Notes under the pieces: generated by a model | The model's database searches: none | Told to the model about the DNA's origin: nothing | The model's input: only the letters and a program-made list of their open reading frames with translations | Translations under genes and position numbers: made by a program | Assembly: GCA_025961275.1 (NCBI GenBank) | Contig: JAOQNJ010000001.1 | Span: 1,819,353-1,883,352, forward strand | Length of the DNA: 64,000 nucleotides | From: Providencia alcalifaciens | GTDB taxonomy: Bacteria > Pseudomonadota > Gammaproteobacteria > Enterobacterales > Enterobacteriaceae | Direction of reading: 5' to 3' | Shown: one piece after another, positions 43,650 through 52,439 of the stretch | Numbering within the stretch: the first letter of the stretch is position 1 | How the letters are laid out: each line of letters begins with the position of its first letter

Positions 43650-44381
43650 TTACTTACCTTGTGTTCTCTGTAATTGTTTAAAAGCATCAGGGTTTGTGAT
43701 TGATAAGCTAGCCCTCTCCGCCTCTGTATAATCGTTCCATTTCTTGCCAGCAATGCCTGAGCCCTGAGCGCCAGAGCCTTGAGCGATAGGCCAGAAATAA
43801 GGTTTGTTTTCTCTAATACCTTCGACCCACTCCTTAGGAGTAAGTGGAGTTTTCCCGTCTTTGCCAATAATGACCTCGCCATTTTCATCAAGCGCTACAG
43901 CATTGCCGTTGTCATCCAGAGAAAATTGAGATTGAGCCAAGAAAGCGATATCTCCAGTGGCCTCTTTTAGTACGCCATTCTCAATAGCTGCCTGAACAAT
44001 CTGGCCTTTGACTACGGACTGACGAAATTTGTTAGCGTAGTTCTCGGCTTTGTCAGCTCGCTCTTTTTCAGCTGTGAGCTTGCCGTCATAGTCTGCACGT
44101 AAGCGCTCAGTGCGCTTTTGAATGACCTCATCTAGTTTGCCCTCTGCAATTAATTTAGACTCTTCATCCATATTTGCTTTTGATAACAAATCTTTTACTG
44201 CCGTCAGATCGATACCGCCAAGCTGTGACTTAAGCGCATCCAGTTCTTCTTTTACGCCTTTATTTGCCCCAAGAAGCTCTGAGTTTTTTGCTTTAAGCCC
44301 TGCAACCTGTTCATCCACTGCCGCTTTAATTGCTGCTTGAATTTCTGGGTTGCTTAAATCAATTTTTGTTTCTTCTGACAT
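43650..44381 (-). CDS. Capsid scaffold protein
   Basis: 243 aa, highly charged and helical (AGLKAKNSELLGANKGVKEE, KLTAEKERADKAENYANKFR), with a C-terminal segment ending SITNPDAFKQLQRTQGK. Typical scaffold upstream of capsid. Confidence 0.82.
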   Translation of the reverse strand: MSEETKIDLSNPEIQAAIKAAVDEQVAGLKAKNSELLGANKGVKEELDALKSQLGGIDLTAVKDLLSKANMDEESKLIAEGKLDEVIQKRTERLRADYDGKLTAEKERADKAENYANKFRQSVVKGQIVQAAIENGVLKEATGDIAFLAQSQFSLDDNGNAVALDENGEVIIGKDGKTPLTPKEWVEGIRENKPYFWPIAQGSGAQGSGIAGKKWNDYTEAERASLSITNPDAFKQLQRTQGK

Positions 44382-44451
44382 ACTATTCCCCTCGGGATTT
44401 GATGCGCCTAGCGCGTTGAATTAACTCAGCCCTAAGCCGAATTTAGGTAAT

Positions 44452-44474
44452 AAAAAAGGCCACCGAAGTGACCT
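44452..44474 (-). terminator. Rho-independent terminator inside head operon
   Basis: Minus strand AAGGTCAC-ttcg-GTGGCCTT followed by six Ts, between head morphogenesis and scaffold genes. Confidence 0.82.
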
Positions 44475-44490
44475 TGTTGATTGAATGCTG

Positions 44491-45600
44491 TTATAAGCCA
44501 AGTTCCTCGAACGTCTGCTTATCCAGTAGTTTTAATTGGTTGAGTGTGTACATCTTGCCTTGTGGGTCTACGAACCTATCAATGTCATAATTGCCATTTT
44601 TGTATAGTTCATAACGATTCTTGCCCAACCATTCTTTTTGAAAGCCAGCGGATTGATTTCCGAACCACGATGAGTAATCTGTATTCGAATTAACTTGCCC
44701 GATTATGTCATCGCGATCATCTTTGGGTATTTTGCTCACTGGCCTTGTATCTGCTACAAATGGACGTCTTCCAATTAAGTTACCGTCCTTATCACAACCC
44801 ACTAAGATAGTGCGACAGTTAGGGTGATATGGCGGGCGAGAGAACGAATCACTATGGTGATAGACTTCACCATCTTTCGAAGCGCACACCTTGCTTGTTC
44901 TGCCGTCTAATGTTGCAACTACCTTCAAGTAGTCATACCCGAGCTGAACAAAAGTATCTTCAACGACTTGATTACTTACATGACTTCGTATCGTTCTCAC
45001 GTCACGCTCTATAGCGCTACGTGCCGAGTTCAATATTCCATCTTGATAGTTGAGTCGTTTAGAGCCTTTAATGCGCTGTACAATCTGCTGAGTTGTGTCA
45101 CCGTTAGTTATTCCACTACGTATTGCATATTCAACGCGTTGCTTTGCGTCATCAGCTATCTTTGAAAATAACTCATCAACCAAAGCACCGCCGGACATGG
45201 GAATATTTTTGGCTTTAGTGTAAAGCTTTTCGCCCGTTATGACTTTTGCCAGCTTTTCGCCTGCCAACGTTGCGGTATAGCCTGTTTCATATGCGGATAA
45301 TGTTGCGGCGCTAGTTGAAACGCCTTGCTGAACCTCATCTCTCAAAGAATCACGCCAGCCATTAATTAACTCACGGACACGCCTCAATTCAGGCGTAGTA
45401 TATTTCCCACCACTTAGCGCGATAAGTTCCGAATGACTTAAATTATCAAGATAATCACGCAACTGGTTAAGCATGTCGCCCGATACAACATTAAACTCAC
45501 GGAGGATTTCATTGATATTTTGGGATGATGCGCGGTACAAATAAGCTTGATGGCGAGTAATAGCATCTAGGAAGGCTAAATTAAGTTTCTTCTCGCTCAT
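44491..45600 (-). CDS. Head morphogenesis protein (SPP1 gp7 / Mu F-like)
   Basis: 369 aa. RSAIERDVRTIRSHVSNQV, LDGRTSKVCASKDGEVYH and SRPPYHPNCRTILVGC form the conserved Mu-F domain with its Cys and His residues. It overlaps the portal gene by 20 nt. Confidence 0.85.
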   Translation of the reverse strand: MSEKKLNLAFLDAITRHQAYLYRASSQNINEILREFNVVSGDMLNQLRDYLDNLSHSELIALSGGKYTTPELRRVRELINGWRDSLRDEVQQGVSTSAATLSAYETGYTATLAGEKLAKVITGEKLYTKAKNIPMSGGALVDELFSKIADDAKQRVEYAIRSGITNGDTTQQIVQRIKGSKRLNYQDGILNSARSAIERDVRTIRSHVSNQVVEDTFVQLGYDYLKVVATLDGRTSKVCASKDGEVYHHSDSFSRPPYHPNCRTILVGCDKDGNLIGRRPFVADTRPVSKIPKDDRDDIIGQVNSNTDYSSWFGNQSAGFQKEWLGKNRYELYKNGNYDIDRFVDPQGKMYTLNQLKLLDKQTFEELGL

Positions 45601-46948
45601 AGATAACCTCGGTTACAGTGCCGTCATTCTCTGCCTCAACTCGCAACAATTCATCCTTATAATCGATATCAGGCAATTTCCCAGTACCAATATATTCCCA
45701 GTAAGTTTGGAATGAGTTTTTGCCAGCAAGTGCGCCTTCATAAAGTTGCTTAGCTAGCTCTATATCATACGTCGAATTATTAAAATCAGGCTTCACAGTG
45801 AACACGTAATCATCAGAGGGAAGCTTAAGCCATTGAGCCATGTATTTGATGCCTTGCTCGATCGCCTCAGCAGCACAGGTAACAATGCTATGCAAACTTG
45901 CATGCTGATCATCTTGCCTTGCGCGCCTAGCCTCACCAGACTCTTGCGCTCTCGTGTCGATAACCTTAGCTCCAGCCTCTAACGCCGCATTCTTTTGCGC
46001 GTCCATCTCAACTTTTGTTTTATCAATGCCAGTACCCGTAATTTCCAAGTAGCCACATTGAGCATCTTTCGGCAAATCCCATGCGGCCATCACACCAGTA
46101 ATGGTTATATCATCATCATCACTCAAGCCAGATACCCACGGCTGAGGGTGAGCTGTGTGATGTAAAGACTGATAGTAATCCGCACTTAACTGATATGATT
46201 TAAGCGCCGCTTTGGCCATTGTTAGCAATGGGACAGTGCCAACATCAGAGGCATTATCTGTAGTCCCGCAAAAAATAAAAGGTGTGAATGTTAATAAGTC
46301 TTCACCTAAGCTGGGCGTTCGATCTTCAATTAAATCCCCATCATAAAGACTAACAACCAACTTGCCATCAACCAGCTCTAACACTCGATGAACTGTTTTG
46401 GTGTCATGCCCAAACTTGTCTTTGCTATTGCTGAATTGCTCTTCTAACACAACAAGGTTTAGGTCTTTACGTCCACCGACGCTATTTTCTTTCCAGTTCG
46501 TGATTGATAGCGCGTCATATAATGCGAAATACGGCACTCCTTTTTGGTCGACATCAATAAGCAATCCACAGCGGCCATATTCGAGAAGATTAAGCACAAC
46601 ACGGATGAATAATTGCTTCAGCCCAAACCCATCACTGGTTGCATTTTCTTCGAGCCCTTGGAGCTGCTTATTGGATATGCTGACTTCCGGTGTGAGTTTA
46701 GATACTAGACCAATCATCGTTCTGAGCGAATCTTGAACCCATAGAGGATATTGCGCCCGATTAATATAACCTTCGTAAATTTTCTTGGCGCTATCACCCA
46801 GCTTTTCAGCTTCAACCATTCCAGCCGATTTAGGCAAGTAGGTTTCACCTGATTGTTTTATTTTTTCTTCGCCAGCAATAGCATCTTGCATAATTTGCCA
46901 GCTATTTTTAGCCGCGATATATTGCGGATGTTTATCTGTAACTGCCAT
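45581..46948 (-). CDS. Portal protein (DUF4055 family)
   Basis: 455 aa. YIAAKNSWQIMQDAIAGEEK, GYINRAQYPLWVQDSLRTMI and FTPFIFCGTTDNASDVG are DUF4055 portal features. Forms the dodecameric DNA channel. Confidence 0.88.
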   Translation of the reverse strand: MAVTDKHPQYIAAKNSWQIMQDAIAGEEKIKQSGETYLPKSAGMVEAEKLGDSAKKIYEGYINRAQYPLWVQDSLRTMIGLVSKLTPEVSISNKQLQGLEENATSDGFGLKQLFIRVVLNLLEYGRCGLLIDVDQKGVPYFALYDALSITNWKENSVGGRKDLNLVVLEEQFSNSKDKFGHDTKTVHRVLELVDGKLVVSLYDGDLIEDRTPSLGEDLLTFTPFIFCGTTDNASDVGTVPLLTMAKAALKSYQLSADYYQSLHHTAHPQPWVSGLSDDDDITITGVMAAWDLPKDAQCGYLEITGTGIDKTKVEMDAQKNAALEAGAKVIDTRAQESGEARRARQDDQHASLHSIVTCAAEAIEQGIKYMAQWLKLPSDDYVFTVKPDFNNSTYDIELAKQLYEGALAGKNSFQTYWEYIGTGKLPDIDYKDELLRVEAENDGTVTEVIYEREET

Positions 46949-46956
46949 ATTTCACC

Positions 46957-48465
46957 TTATGCCATGCCAGCAATACGTTTGCGTTTGAATGCTCTTGATT
47001 TCTTATTTCGTCTACTAACCGCAAAGTAACGAAACCCGTCAGCATCATGTGATGTAAAGTCGTGAAGCGGTTTATCTTTCCAGCATCCAAGTTTGTCATT
47101 CCACTCTTTGCGATATCCTTCAAGGTGAGCAATACCTTCTTCACATTTATGTTCATCGAATACACAGAGCGGCAATATTTCACGTACAGCCTCAATACCT
47201 TCATCGATAGACAACTTTGGCACTACTTCGAATCGCATTGAGTAATTTTCACCGTCAATCTCATAGCCCTCTCGAGCTAGCTCTCTGCGTGATTTGGCGT
47301 CAGAGCCAAACTCGCGGTTATCAATATCATGCGGCCCATTGTGACTAGCGTAGGTGTAACCTCTGTCTTTCAGCACTTTCATGTAGTGCCGTAGACCTTC
47401 GCCGCTGTTTGAGTAGTGATCGATAACGTGGAACTCTTCGCCGACTTCACGGATGAACCAGATTGATGTAGAGTCACCCACGCCGATATCCCAGTACGTA
47501 TGAACCGGTAAATGTGAATTGTCAGGAAGCGTGCCAATGCGTTTATTTTCGTACAGGAAGCGAAATTGTTTAGCGTAGTAAGCACCTTCAACAGATTGCT
47601 GAAATGCTTCAGACGGTATTGACGGGTATTCCCGCTTCATATCGTCGCCAAGTGTTTTCTCTTTAGCGTAGTACCAAGCTTTCTGACGCTCGTTTAATTG
47701 AACGCCATGCTTACTAGATATCTCATCGAAGTAATCCACTAATCGCTGTGGTAATTGCTCCACAAGGTCGATTGCATATTCGGGATTCTTCCACCACGAA
47801 AAGAAAAAGAATTTCCAGTCTAGGTTAGATAATCGCTTATCCTGGAGTTGTGATTTTTCAGCCGACTGGCAGTAATCATAGAAATAACCTGCTCGGCCTT
47901 CCGCTGTACTTTCAATCGTCGTGAAACAATCGCTTGATACTGCCTCAAACGCACCAGTGACAATCTCGCGGGCTTTATCAGGATACTTAGCGCATATCTT
48001 GCCGAACTCAGATATATGCAGGTAACGAAGTGTGCCGCCACGAAACGAGGTGCTTACATAAAGCGAGCCGCCATTGCTAAAAACTAATTCACCAACTGAA
48101 TCATTCTTGGCTGGATTTGCTCGGCGAATCATTACCGGCAGGTTGTCGTATGCGTATTTAACCTTTTCCCTAAATAATCGCTTAGCATCATTTAAGGTAT
48201 GGGCTATCAATGCACACTTAGCTGACTCAAATAAAGCGGCATCCAACTGAACAATGCAAACAAGTGTCGTGAAGCCAAGCTGACGAGCCTTTAGAATGAT
48301 ATTGCGTGTATGCATGCCGTTGAAGTATTCATACTGCTCAGGTGTCATTCTAAACTTTACTTTTTTACCTTTTTTATCAGTAATGAAATAAAGATTATTT
48401 AGACGCCAGAACCTATCTTTGAGGTTCTTTTTTAGCTCTTCAAATTGCTGATTTTTTGCAGCCAT
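46957..48465 (-). CDS. Terminase large subunit
   Basis: 502 aa. ATPase motif NIILKARQLGFTTLVCI (Walker A variant), then HISEFGKICAKYPDKAREIV and TIESTAEGRAGYFYDY. The nuclease half begins TYWDIGVGDSTSIWF. It ends in a basic tail (RRNKKSRAFKRKR). It lies 1 bp after the small subunit gene. Confidence 0.92.
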   Translation of the reverse strand: MAAKNQQFEELKKNLKDRFWRLNNLYFITDKKGKKVKFRMTPEQYEYFNGMHTRNIILKARQLGFTTLVCIVQLDAALFESAKCALIAHTLNDAKRLFREKVKYAYDNLPVMIRRANPAKNDSVGELVFSNGGSLYVSTSFRGGTLRYLHISEFGKICAKYPDKAREIVTGAFEAVSSDCFTTIESTAEGRAGYFYDYCQSAEKSQLQDKRLSNLDWKFFFFSWWKNPEYAIDLVEQLPQRLVDYFDEISSKHGVQLNERQKAWYYAKEKTLGDDMKREYPSIPSEAFQQSVEGAYYAKQFRFLYENKRIGTLPDNSHLPVHTYWDIGVGDSTSIWFIREVGEEFHVIDHYSNSGEGLRHYMKVLKDRGYTYASHNGPHDIDNREFGSDAKSRRELAREGYEIDGENYSMRFEVVPKLSIDEGIEAVREILPLCVFDEHKCEEGIAHLEGYRKEWNDKLGCWKDKPLHDFTSHDADGFRYFAVSRRNKKSRAFKRKRIAGMA

Positions 48466-48466
48466 A

Positions 48467-49057
48467 TTATGACTCCGATGATATCTCTTTCAGCAGTTCT
48501 GACATTTGCTCATCCATTGAATGTTCGATTTTCTTCGGTGGCTCCCAGCCCTGCATATCAGCTAATTGCTTAATGGCCGCTTTCGGATCATGCAGCTTTA
48601 ACTTGATGCCGTCTTTACCCGCCGTGAGTTCAGATATTGCCGCTAGTGATTTAGGGTCTTGCAATGCAGAGTCTTTAAATTTCCACACAGCTTGAATGAC
48701 AGGATTGCCGTCATCATCAACGCCCATCGTGTGCTCACTGAACTCTACCATTTCTGATACTGAGCTACGCCCGATTGAAGATAGCCGCTCTAGGGCTTCC
48801 TCGCGCGTCATGATAGCGGTAGAAATAGCAGTCTCAGTTATTGAATCGAGAAATGCTTTTACCCTAAGATTTCCAAAGATTTGACTTGCTGAAACTCCAG
48901 CCGCTTTTTCATTCTTAGCCTTATATCCAGCCTGTTTGTAGGCATCTATCTGATTCAGTCCTTTCAAGATGCCTAACGCGAATTGCTGTTGCTGTTTCGT
49001 CAGGGCATCAAAAAGAACCTTCTGCTCATCTGTGAGCGTTGGTTTTTTCTGTGCCAT
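48467..49057 (-). CDS. Terminase small subunit
   Basis: 196 aa. LTKQQQQFALGILKGLNQID and AYKQAGYKAKNEKAAGVSAS form the DNA-binding N-terminal region of Terminase_2 proteins. RVKAFLDSITETAIS and IMTREEALERLSSIGRSSVS follow. Confidence 0.9.
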   Translation of the reverse strand: MAQKKPTLTDEQKVLFDALTKQQQQFALGILKGLNQIDAYKQAGYKAKNEKAAGVSASQIFGNLRVKAFLDSITETAISTAIMTREEALERLSSIGRSSVSEMVEFSEHTMGVDDDGNPVIQAVWKFKDSALQDPKSLAAISELTAGKDGIKLKLHDPKAAIKQLADMQGWEPPKKIEHSMDEQMSELLKEISSES

Positions 49058-49080
49058 ATATTCATATCCTCATAACAAAT

Positions 49081-49105
49081 TAAAAAGCCCACCATGATGA
49101 GCTTT
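49081..49105 (-). terminator. Terminator upstream of terminase
   Basis: Minus strand AAGCTCA-tcatgg-TGGGCTT (one G-U pair) followed by TTTTT-like sequence, between the 49114 gene and the terminase. Confidence 0.6.
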
Positions 49106-49113
49106 GTGATTGG

Positions 49114-49373
49114 TTATTCTGTTACTTCATCGTTGAATAACGTTTTCTTTGTTTCCTGCACTCGTTGATAGACGGAATCAACTTTGGTTAACACATCAGT
49201 GCTACCATTATCAAAGTTACCGTTGTTACCATTCCACAGTTGCACAAATAACTCATATTCAAGCTGGTCGTCATTGATGAGCTTAATTGCCTTTGCGGTA
49301 GCTGCGGTGTTGTTAATGGTTAGCTTAAGTAAGCCTAAGCGGATTTCTCTTTTGCTGTTAGTTCAGTAGTCAT
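49114..49373 (-). pseudogene. Small phage gene, one-base frameshift near start
   Basis: ATG 49373 reads MTTELTAK and then ESA-stop. Adding one A to the A4 run at 49350-49353 gives an 86-aa protein: REIRLGLLKLTINNTAATAK, then NDDQLEYELFVQLWNGNNGN and YQRVQETKKTLFND. The restored frame is open to TAA 49114-49116. Function unknown; position just upstream of terminase. Confidence 0.6.
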
Positions 49374-49394
49374 AAATTGCCTTTCTTTAGGTAA

Positions 49395-49418
49395 TAAAAA
49401 ACCCGCACTTGGCGGGTC
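49395..49418 (-). terminator. Rho-independent terminator
   Basis: Minus strand ACCCGCC-aag-TGCGGGTT followed by Ts; it overlaps the end of the 49417 gene. Confidence 0.8.
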
Positions 49419-49701
49419 ATTCGTATAAAAATAAAATGTAGAGTATAGGTATCAGTGCTATTACAGTAATGATAGTAAATATTATAAATGCAAGCCTTTC
49501 TTCTGCGTCGATTTTTTTTGATACTATTTCTGGCTTTGAACTTCTTCCCATTCCAATTTGATTGTTTTTGATTGACTCTTTTTTCCCTTTGTTAGTGCCA
49601 TCAAATAAAGATAAGACGATAGCTGGCAACACAAGAAACAAAATTATAATCCCAATAATGATTGAGAATGCAATTATAATTATTCCACTATATCCATCCA
49701 T
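49417..49701 (-). CDS. Two-helix membrane protein
   Basis: 94 aa from ATG 49701. Hydrophobic segments MDGYSGIIIIAFSIIIGIII and AFIIFTIITVIALIPILYIL flank a basic loop. Unknown function. Confidence 0.6.
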   Translation of the reverse strand: MDGYSGIIIIAFSIIIGIIILFLVLPAIVLSLFDGTNKGKKESIKNNQIGMGRSSKPEIVSKKIDAEERLAFIIFTIITVIALIPILYILFLYE

Positions 49702-49762
49702 AAAGAGCCTAACATTAACTGACCATTTCAACCCAGTTTATCAATTTATTTTTAGTGCACAA

Positions 49763-49785
49763 CAAAAAAGGCCGCTGAGCGACCT
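49763..49785 (-). terminator. Rho-independent terminator after KilA-N gene
   Basis: Minus strand AGGTCGC-tca-GCGGCCTT followed by TTTTT. Confidence 0.8.
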
Positions 49786-50296
49786 ATTCAATGTTTGGTA
49801 AGTACATCTGAGCCTCTTTCACAACTCGCTCTCTTGCAGCTAGCAGTAATTGCTTCCTACCCCCAACGCCCCAATTGGCCATCGTTCTTGCACAGCTACT
49901 TACATTTTTGGTTTCAGTGTTGATAACGTGATCTAGTTTGTTCAGCTTAGCCATGACATCAAGGCCTTTTCTTGCTGCATCTTTGAACGTGTTATAAACA
50001 AGAATTTCAAATTCAGGCTTTAACCAAGCGGCATATCGAATAACTACTAACTCTAAAGCCCATACACCGTGATTTAGCCCACCATTGATAACTTTGACCG
50101 CAGTGCAATTTTGCATTGCGCTTAATTTATCAACAAATGCCTTTATTTGTTTGCTTCTAAGAAACTGGCTAGGCTTTTGATTTTCTCTCGCCTCGCCATT
50201 CGCCACTGCTGAAGCGTGAAGATCGCTTAGACTATAACGCCCTTCACTATCAACTCTTACTGAAACGCCATTAATACTTACTCTTGGATATTGCAT
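49784..50296 (-). CDS. KilA-N domain protein
   Basis: 170 aa. INGVSVRVDSEGRYSLSDLH, NQKPSQFLRSKQIKAFVDKL and WALELVVIRYAAWLKPEFEI define KilA-N. The C-terminus carries ARTMANWGVGGRKQLLLAAR. A DNA-binding accessory regulator between lysis and terminase genes. Confidence 0.82.
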   Translation of the reverse strand: MQYPRVSINGVSVRVDSEGRYSLSDLHASAVANGEARENQKPSQFLRSKQIKAFVDKLSAMQNCTAVKVINGGLNHGVWALELVVIRYAAWLKPEFEILVYNTFKDAARKGLDVMAKLNKLDHVINTETKNVSSCARTMANWGVGGRKQLLLAARERVVKEAQMYLPNIE

Positions 50297-50569
50297 AATG
50301 TCTACCTTGATTTAGTAATGAATCCTTGCCGAAATAGGAAATCAGTCCATCGAAGCGACATCAGCTATAACTGACTACCTCAAAGACTCATTACCTAAAT
50401 TTTGGCTCGATGTTTTACATGTAAATGTGCTTTCGGTGCACAGGGTGAAATGCGTAGAGTTCGCAACCATCATCACGCATCACTACGTTACTTTGGTCAC
50501 TTACGGCTTACCCGTCAGCCAGATGAAATCACCCCCTTATATGGCGGAATTGCATCCATTAAAAAGCCC
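50297..50569. other. Intergenic region between lysis and KilA-N genes, no assured gene
   Basis: The plus strand is open from 50402 (RCFTCKCAFGAQGEMRRVRN) and the minus strand has short frames (MRDDGCELYAFHPVHRKHIY, 50396-50479 approx.). Neither has a good ribosome-binding site or a recognised domain. I recall similar strings in other enterobacterial prophages but cannot assign a role. Confidence 0.3.
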
Positions 50570-50582
50570 CTAATTGGAGGCT
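50560..50582 (-). terminator. Terminator at end of lysis cassette
   Basis: Minus strand GCCTCC-aatta-GGGGCTTTTTAA; it overlaps the Rz1-like stop codon. Confidence 0.7.
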
Positions 50583-50866
50583 CGTTGTTGTTCAATTTCC
50601 CGTATTACTTTCTTGTCCAAGTTGCACTTTGCTATTGAGTTCATAGCGTCAGTTAGCAATACAGGTAAGTCGCCCCACTTCATCCTTTCGGGTATGACTG
50701 GCAATTCACAATCAGCGGTTAAGTGGGGTGGTATTGGTAGTGGCTGCACGGGCACGTAAATCTCTTTCGTACTTCCGCAACTCGTTAGTAAGATCATCAG
50801 AGAAATCAGTATTAGCGCACTCATTGTCTTTGAGCACTGTTTTGATAACAGTCTTAACTTTGACAT
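50570..50866 (-). CDS. Outer-membrane spanin lipoprotein (Rz1-like)
   Basis: 98 aa, starting inside the Rz-like gene in another frame. SALILISLMILLTSC is a lipoprotein signal with lipobox LLTSC, followed by a Pro-rich stretch (VPVQPLPIPPHL). This is the classic nested Rz/Rz1 layout. The first codon is uncertain (50866 or 50824). Confidence 0.8.
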   Translation of the reverse strand: MSKLRLLSKQCSKTMSALILISLMILLTSCGSTKEIYVPVQPLPIPPHLTADCELPVIPERMKWGDLPVLLTDAMNSIAKCNLDKKVIREIEQQRASN

Positions 50867-51089
50867 GTTCTGAGTCCTCTAATTGCTTTGCTTTGATGTT
50901 GGCTTGTGAGATTCGGTCAAATATAGAGAGCGTCCGGTAGGCATTAAAAACTATCAGGTTACTCTCTATAATCTTTTGGTCTTTCTGGTTGCTTAGTTTT
51001 TTTTCGTGAGCTAATGCAGATAAAATCCAGAGGGAGAAAAATAGAAACGCAGCAATCCAGCCAGTAATCGGGCTGGTTATCCATTTCAT
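50712..51089 (-). CDS. Inner-membrane spanin (Rz-like)
   Basis: 125 aa from ATG 51089. One N-terminal membrane helix (GWIAAFLFFSLWILSALAH), then a coiled-coil periplasmic domain. With Rz1 it fuses the membranes at the last step of lysis. The start overlaps the endolysin stop. Confidence 0.8.
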   Translation of the reverse strand: MKWITSPITGWIAAFLFFSLWILSALAHEKKLSNQKDQKIIESNLIVFNAYRTLSIFDRISQANIKAKQLEDSEHVKVKTVIKTVLKDNECANTDFSDDLTNELRKYERDLRARAATTNTTPLNR

Positions 51090-51478
51090 GCTGGAATCTC
51101 TACGTGAGGGCAATCAATGAACTTAGTTTCAATTGGTAGTGATGGATCGTTCTTCCAGTTAATACCGAAGCGCAACTTAACACCTAACTCATCAGCAGCT
51201 TGCTTAACCGCTTTCAATAATGGCTTAAACTCCTCAATCTGCCATTTAGTATTCACTGGAATGATATCTACTGCATGACCCGTTAAGTGGCGGCTATGCA
51301 TTGTCTGAGATTTCTTTTCTGCAACCAGTTGCTTTTGTCGCTCTTGAGTTCGCAGACCTTCAATAACAATGAAGTCGACAGGTGTTATTTCCAGTGTGCG
51401 GCGAATTACTTTCACTAAATCAGAGTTAACACCCTTGAGGTTATTTTCGCTTCGCTGGCTGAATTTGAAGTTGCTCAT
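51086..51478 (-). CDS. Endolysin, M15-type L-Ala-D-Glu peptidase
   Basis: 130 aa. SRHLTGHAVDI holds the H-x6-D zinc site and CPHVEI the final His, as in T5-type endolysins. LRTQERQKQLVAEKKSQT precedes. It cuts peptidoglycan cross-bridge stems. Confidence 0.88.
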   Translation of the reverse strand: MSNFKFSQRSENNLKGVNSDLVKVIRRTLEITPVDFIVIEGLRTQERQKQLVAEKKSQTMHSRHLTGHAVDIIPVNTKWQIEEFKPLLKAVKQAADELGVKLRFGINWKNDPSLPIETKFIDCPHVEIPA

Positions 51479-51743
51479 TTCTCACCTTCTTGAATACCTG
51501 CATGATGTTACCTTTAGCTGCAAAAACTAGAATGCAGACAAAAGTATCACCAAATAAATTGGATAAGCTCGTGTTGAAATCATTAGGCGTTAATAGCTGA
51601 TATATCTGCCATACACACAACCAGATAAGCACTAAGCCAATATATGAATCTCTTTTACGAACGTAATTACAAAGAAACACACGAATAGCCATTGAGGATA
51701 AAATGACTACATTCATGTAGTTGATAATCTCTTGATAGCTCAT
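51441..51743 (-). CDS. Holin-like membrane protein
   Basis: 100 aa from ATG 51743 (GGAGG 8 nt upstream). About three hydrophobic segments (MNVVILSSMAIRVFLC, YIGLVLIWLCVWQIYQLL, NLFGDTFVCILVFAA) and a basic tail. It directly precedes and overlaps the endolysin. Confidence 0.72.
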   Translation of the reverse strand: MSYQEIINYMNVVILSSMAIRVFLCNYVRKRDSYIGLVLIWLCVWQIYQLLTPNDFNTSLSNLFGDTFVCILVFAAKGNIMQVFKKVRNEQLQIQPAKRK

Positions 51744-52153
51744 TTCTTGCCCCTCCACTTTTCAGTTAAGGTGCTCATCAAAACAGAGAAGTTATTTTCA
51801 ATGAGTCTAGGCAGCCATCGAATAGCCTTTGTTAGAGTTTCGCTACTGGCGATAATGAGAAGTAAAGAAATGAATAATGCTGAAACCAGAATGGCTGTTA
51901 ATGTTTTACCTATCTCATAGCCTGTCTCAGCGAGAATTATTCGCTCCACCGATTCAGAGATAAGAACACCCGTTAAAAACGATAAGATAAATAACAGAAC
52001 CTTTTTCTTGTTGTTATCTTTAGAGGCTATGACCGCAACAGTTGCGCCTATAATCGCACCTGTAATTACTCCATAGTCAAAACTTCCTGTCATTAATCCG
52101 ATTGCACCACCGCCTGCCGCGCCGACGATAGCACCAGCTGCGGTACTTGGCAT
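51740..52153 (-). CDS. Second holin-like / lysis membrane protein
   Basis: 137 aa from ATG 52153 (AGGTG upstream). A glycine-rich N-terminal segment (STAAGAIVGAAGGGAIGLM), then VITGAIIGATVAVIA, LLFILSFLTGVLI and LTAILVSALFISLLLI. It overlaps the other holin-like gene by 4 nt. One of the pair may be an antiholin. Confidence 0.65.
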   Translation of the reverse strand: MPSTAAGAIVGAAGGGAIGLMTGSFDYGVITGAIIGATVAVIASKDNNKKKVLLFILSFLTGVLISESVERIILAETGYEIGKTLTAILVSALFISLLLIIASSETLTKAIRWLPRLIENNFSVLMSTLTEKWRGKK

Positions 52154-52247
52154 ATATAACACCTGTGTTTTAGTTAATAGATAGCCGCGCACAATCTCTA
52201 TGCGTCAATTAAGTGTGTGTGATTAGAATTTTGTGGCGGCGTATACG

Positions 52248-52270
52248 AAAAAGGCCGCACTAGGCGACCT
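52248..52270 (-). terminator. Rho-independent terminator upstream of lysis cassette
   Basis: Minus strand AGGTCGC-cta-GTGCGGCCT followed by TTTTT. It lies between Q and the lysis genes, where the late leader terminator (tR'-like) is expected. Confidence 0.72.
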
Positions 52271-52338
52271 CTTGAAATTTGGCTTAATAATTTTACGCAC
52301 GATAACGTTTTCAAACAGTTACGTTAAATGTGAACTAT

Positions 52339-52351
52339 CCGGAAATTCCGG
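52339..52351. promoter_or_regulatory. Perfect palindrome upstream of DUF4282-like gene
   Basis: CCGGAA-A-TTCCGG, about 90 bp before the plus-strand gene; it could be an operator. Role inferred from symmetry only. Confidence 0.35.
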
Positions 52352-52439
52352 AAAATTGAACATATGAGCGTTGCTTACGGATTGGAATTTGAGCTAATGC
52401 ATGGTAAAACACATAAACTTTAATTAAATGGAATTTACT

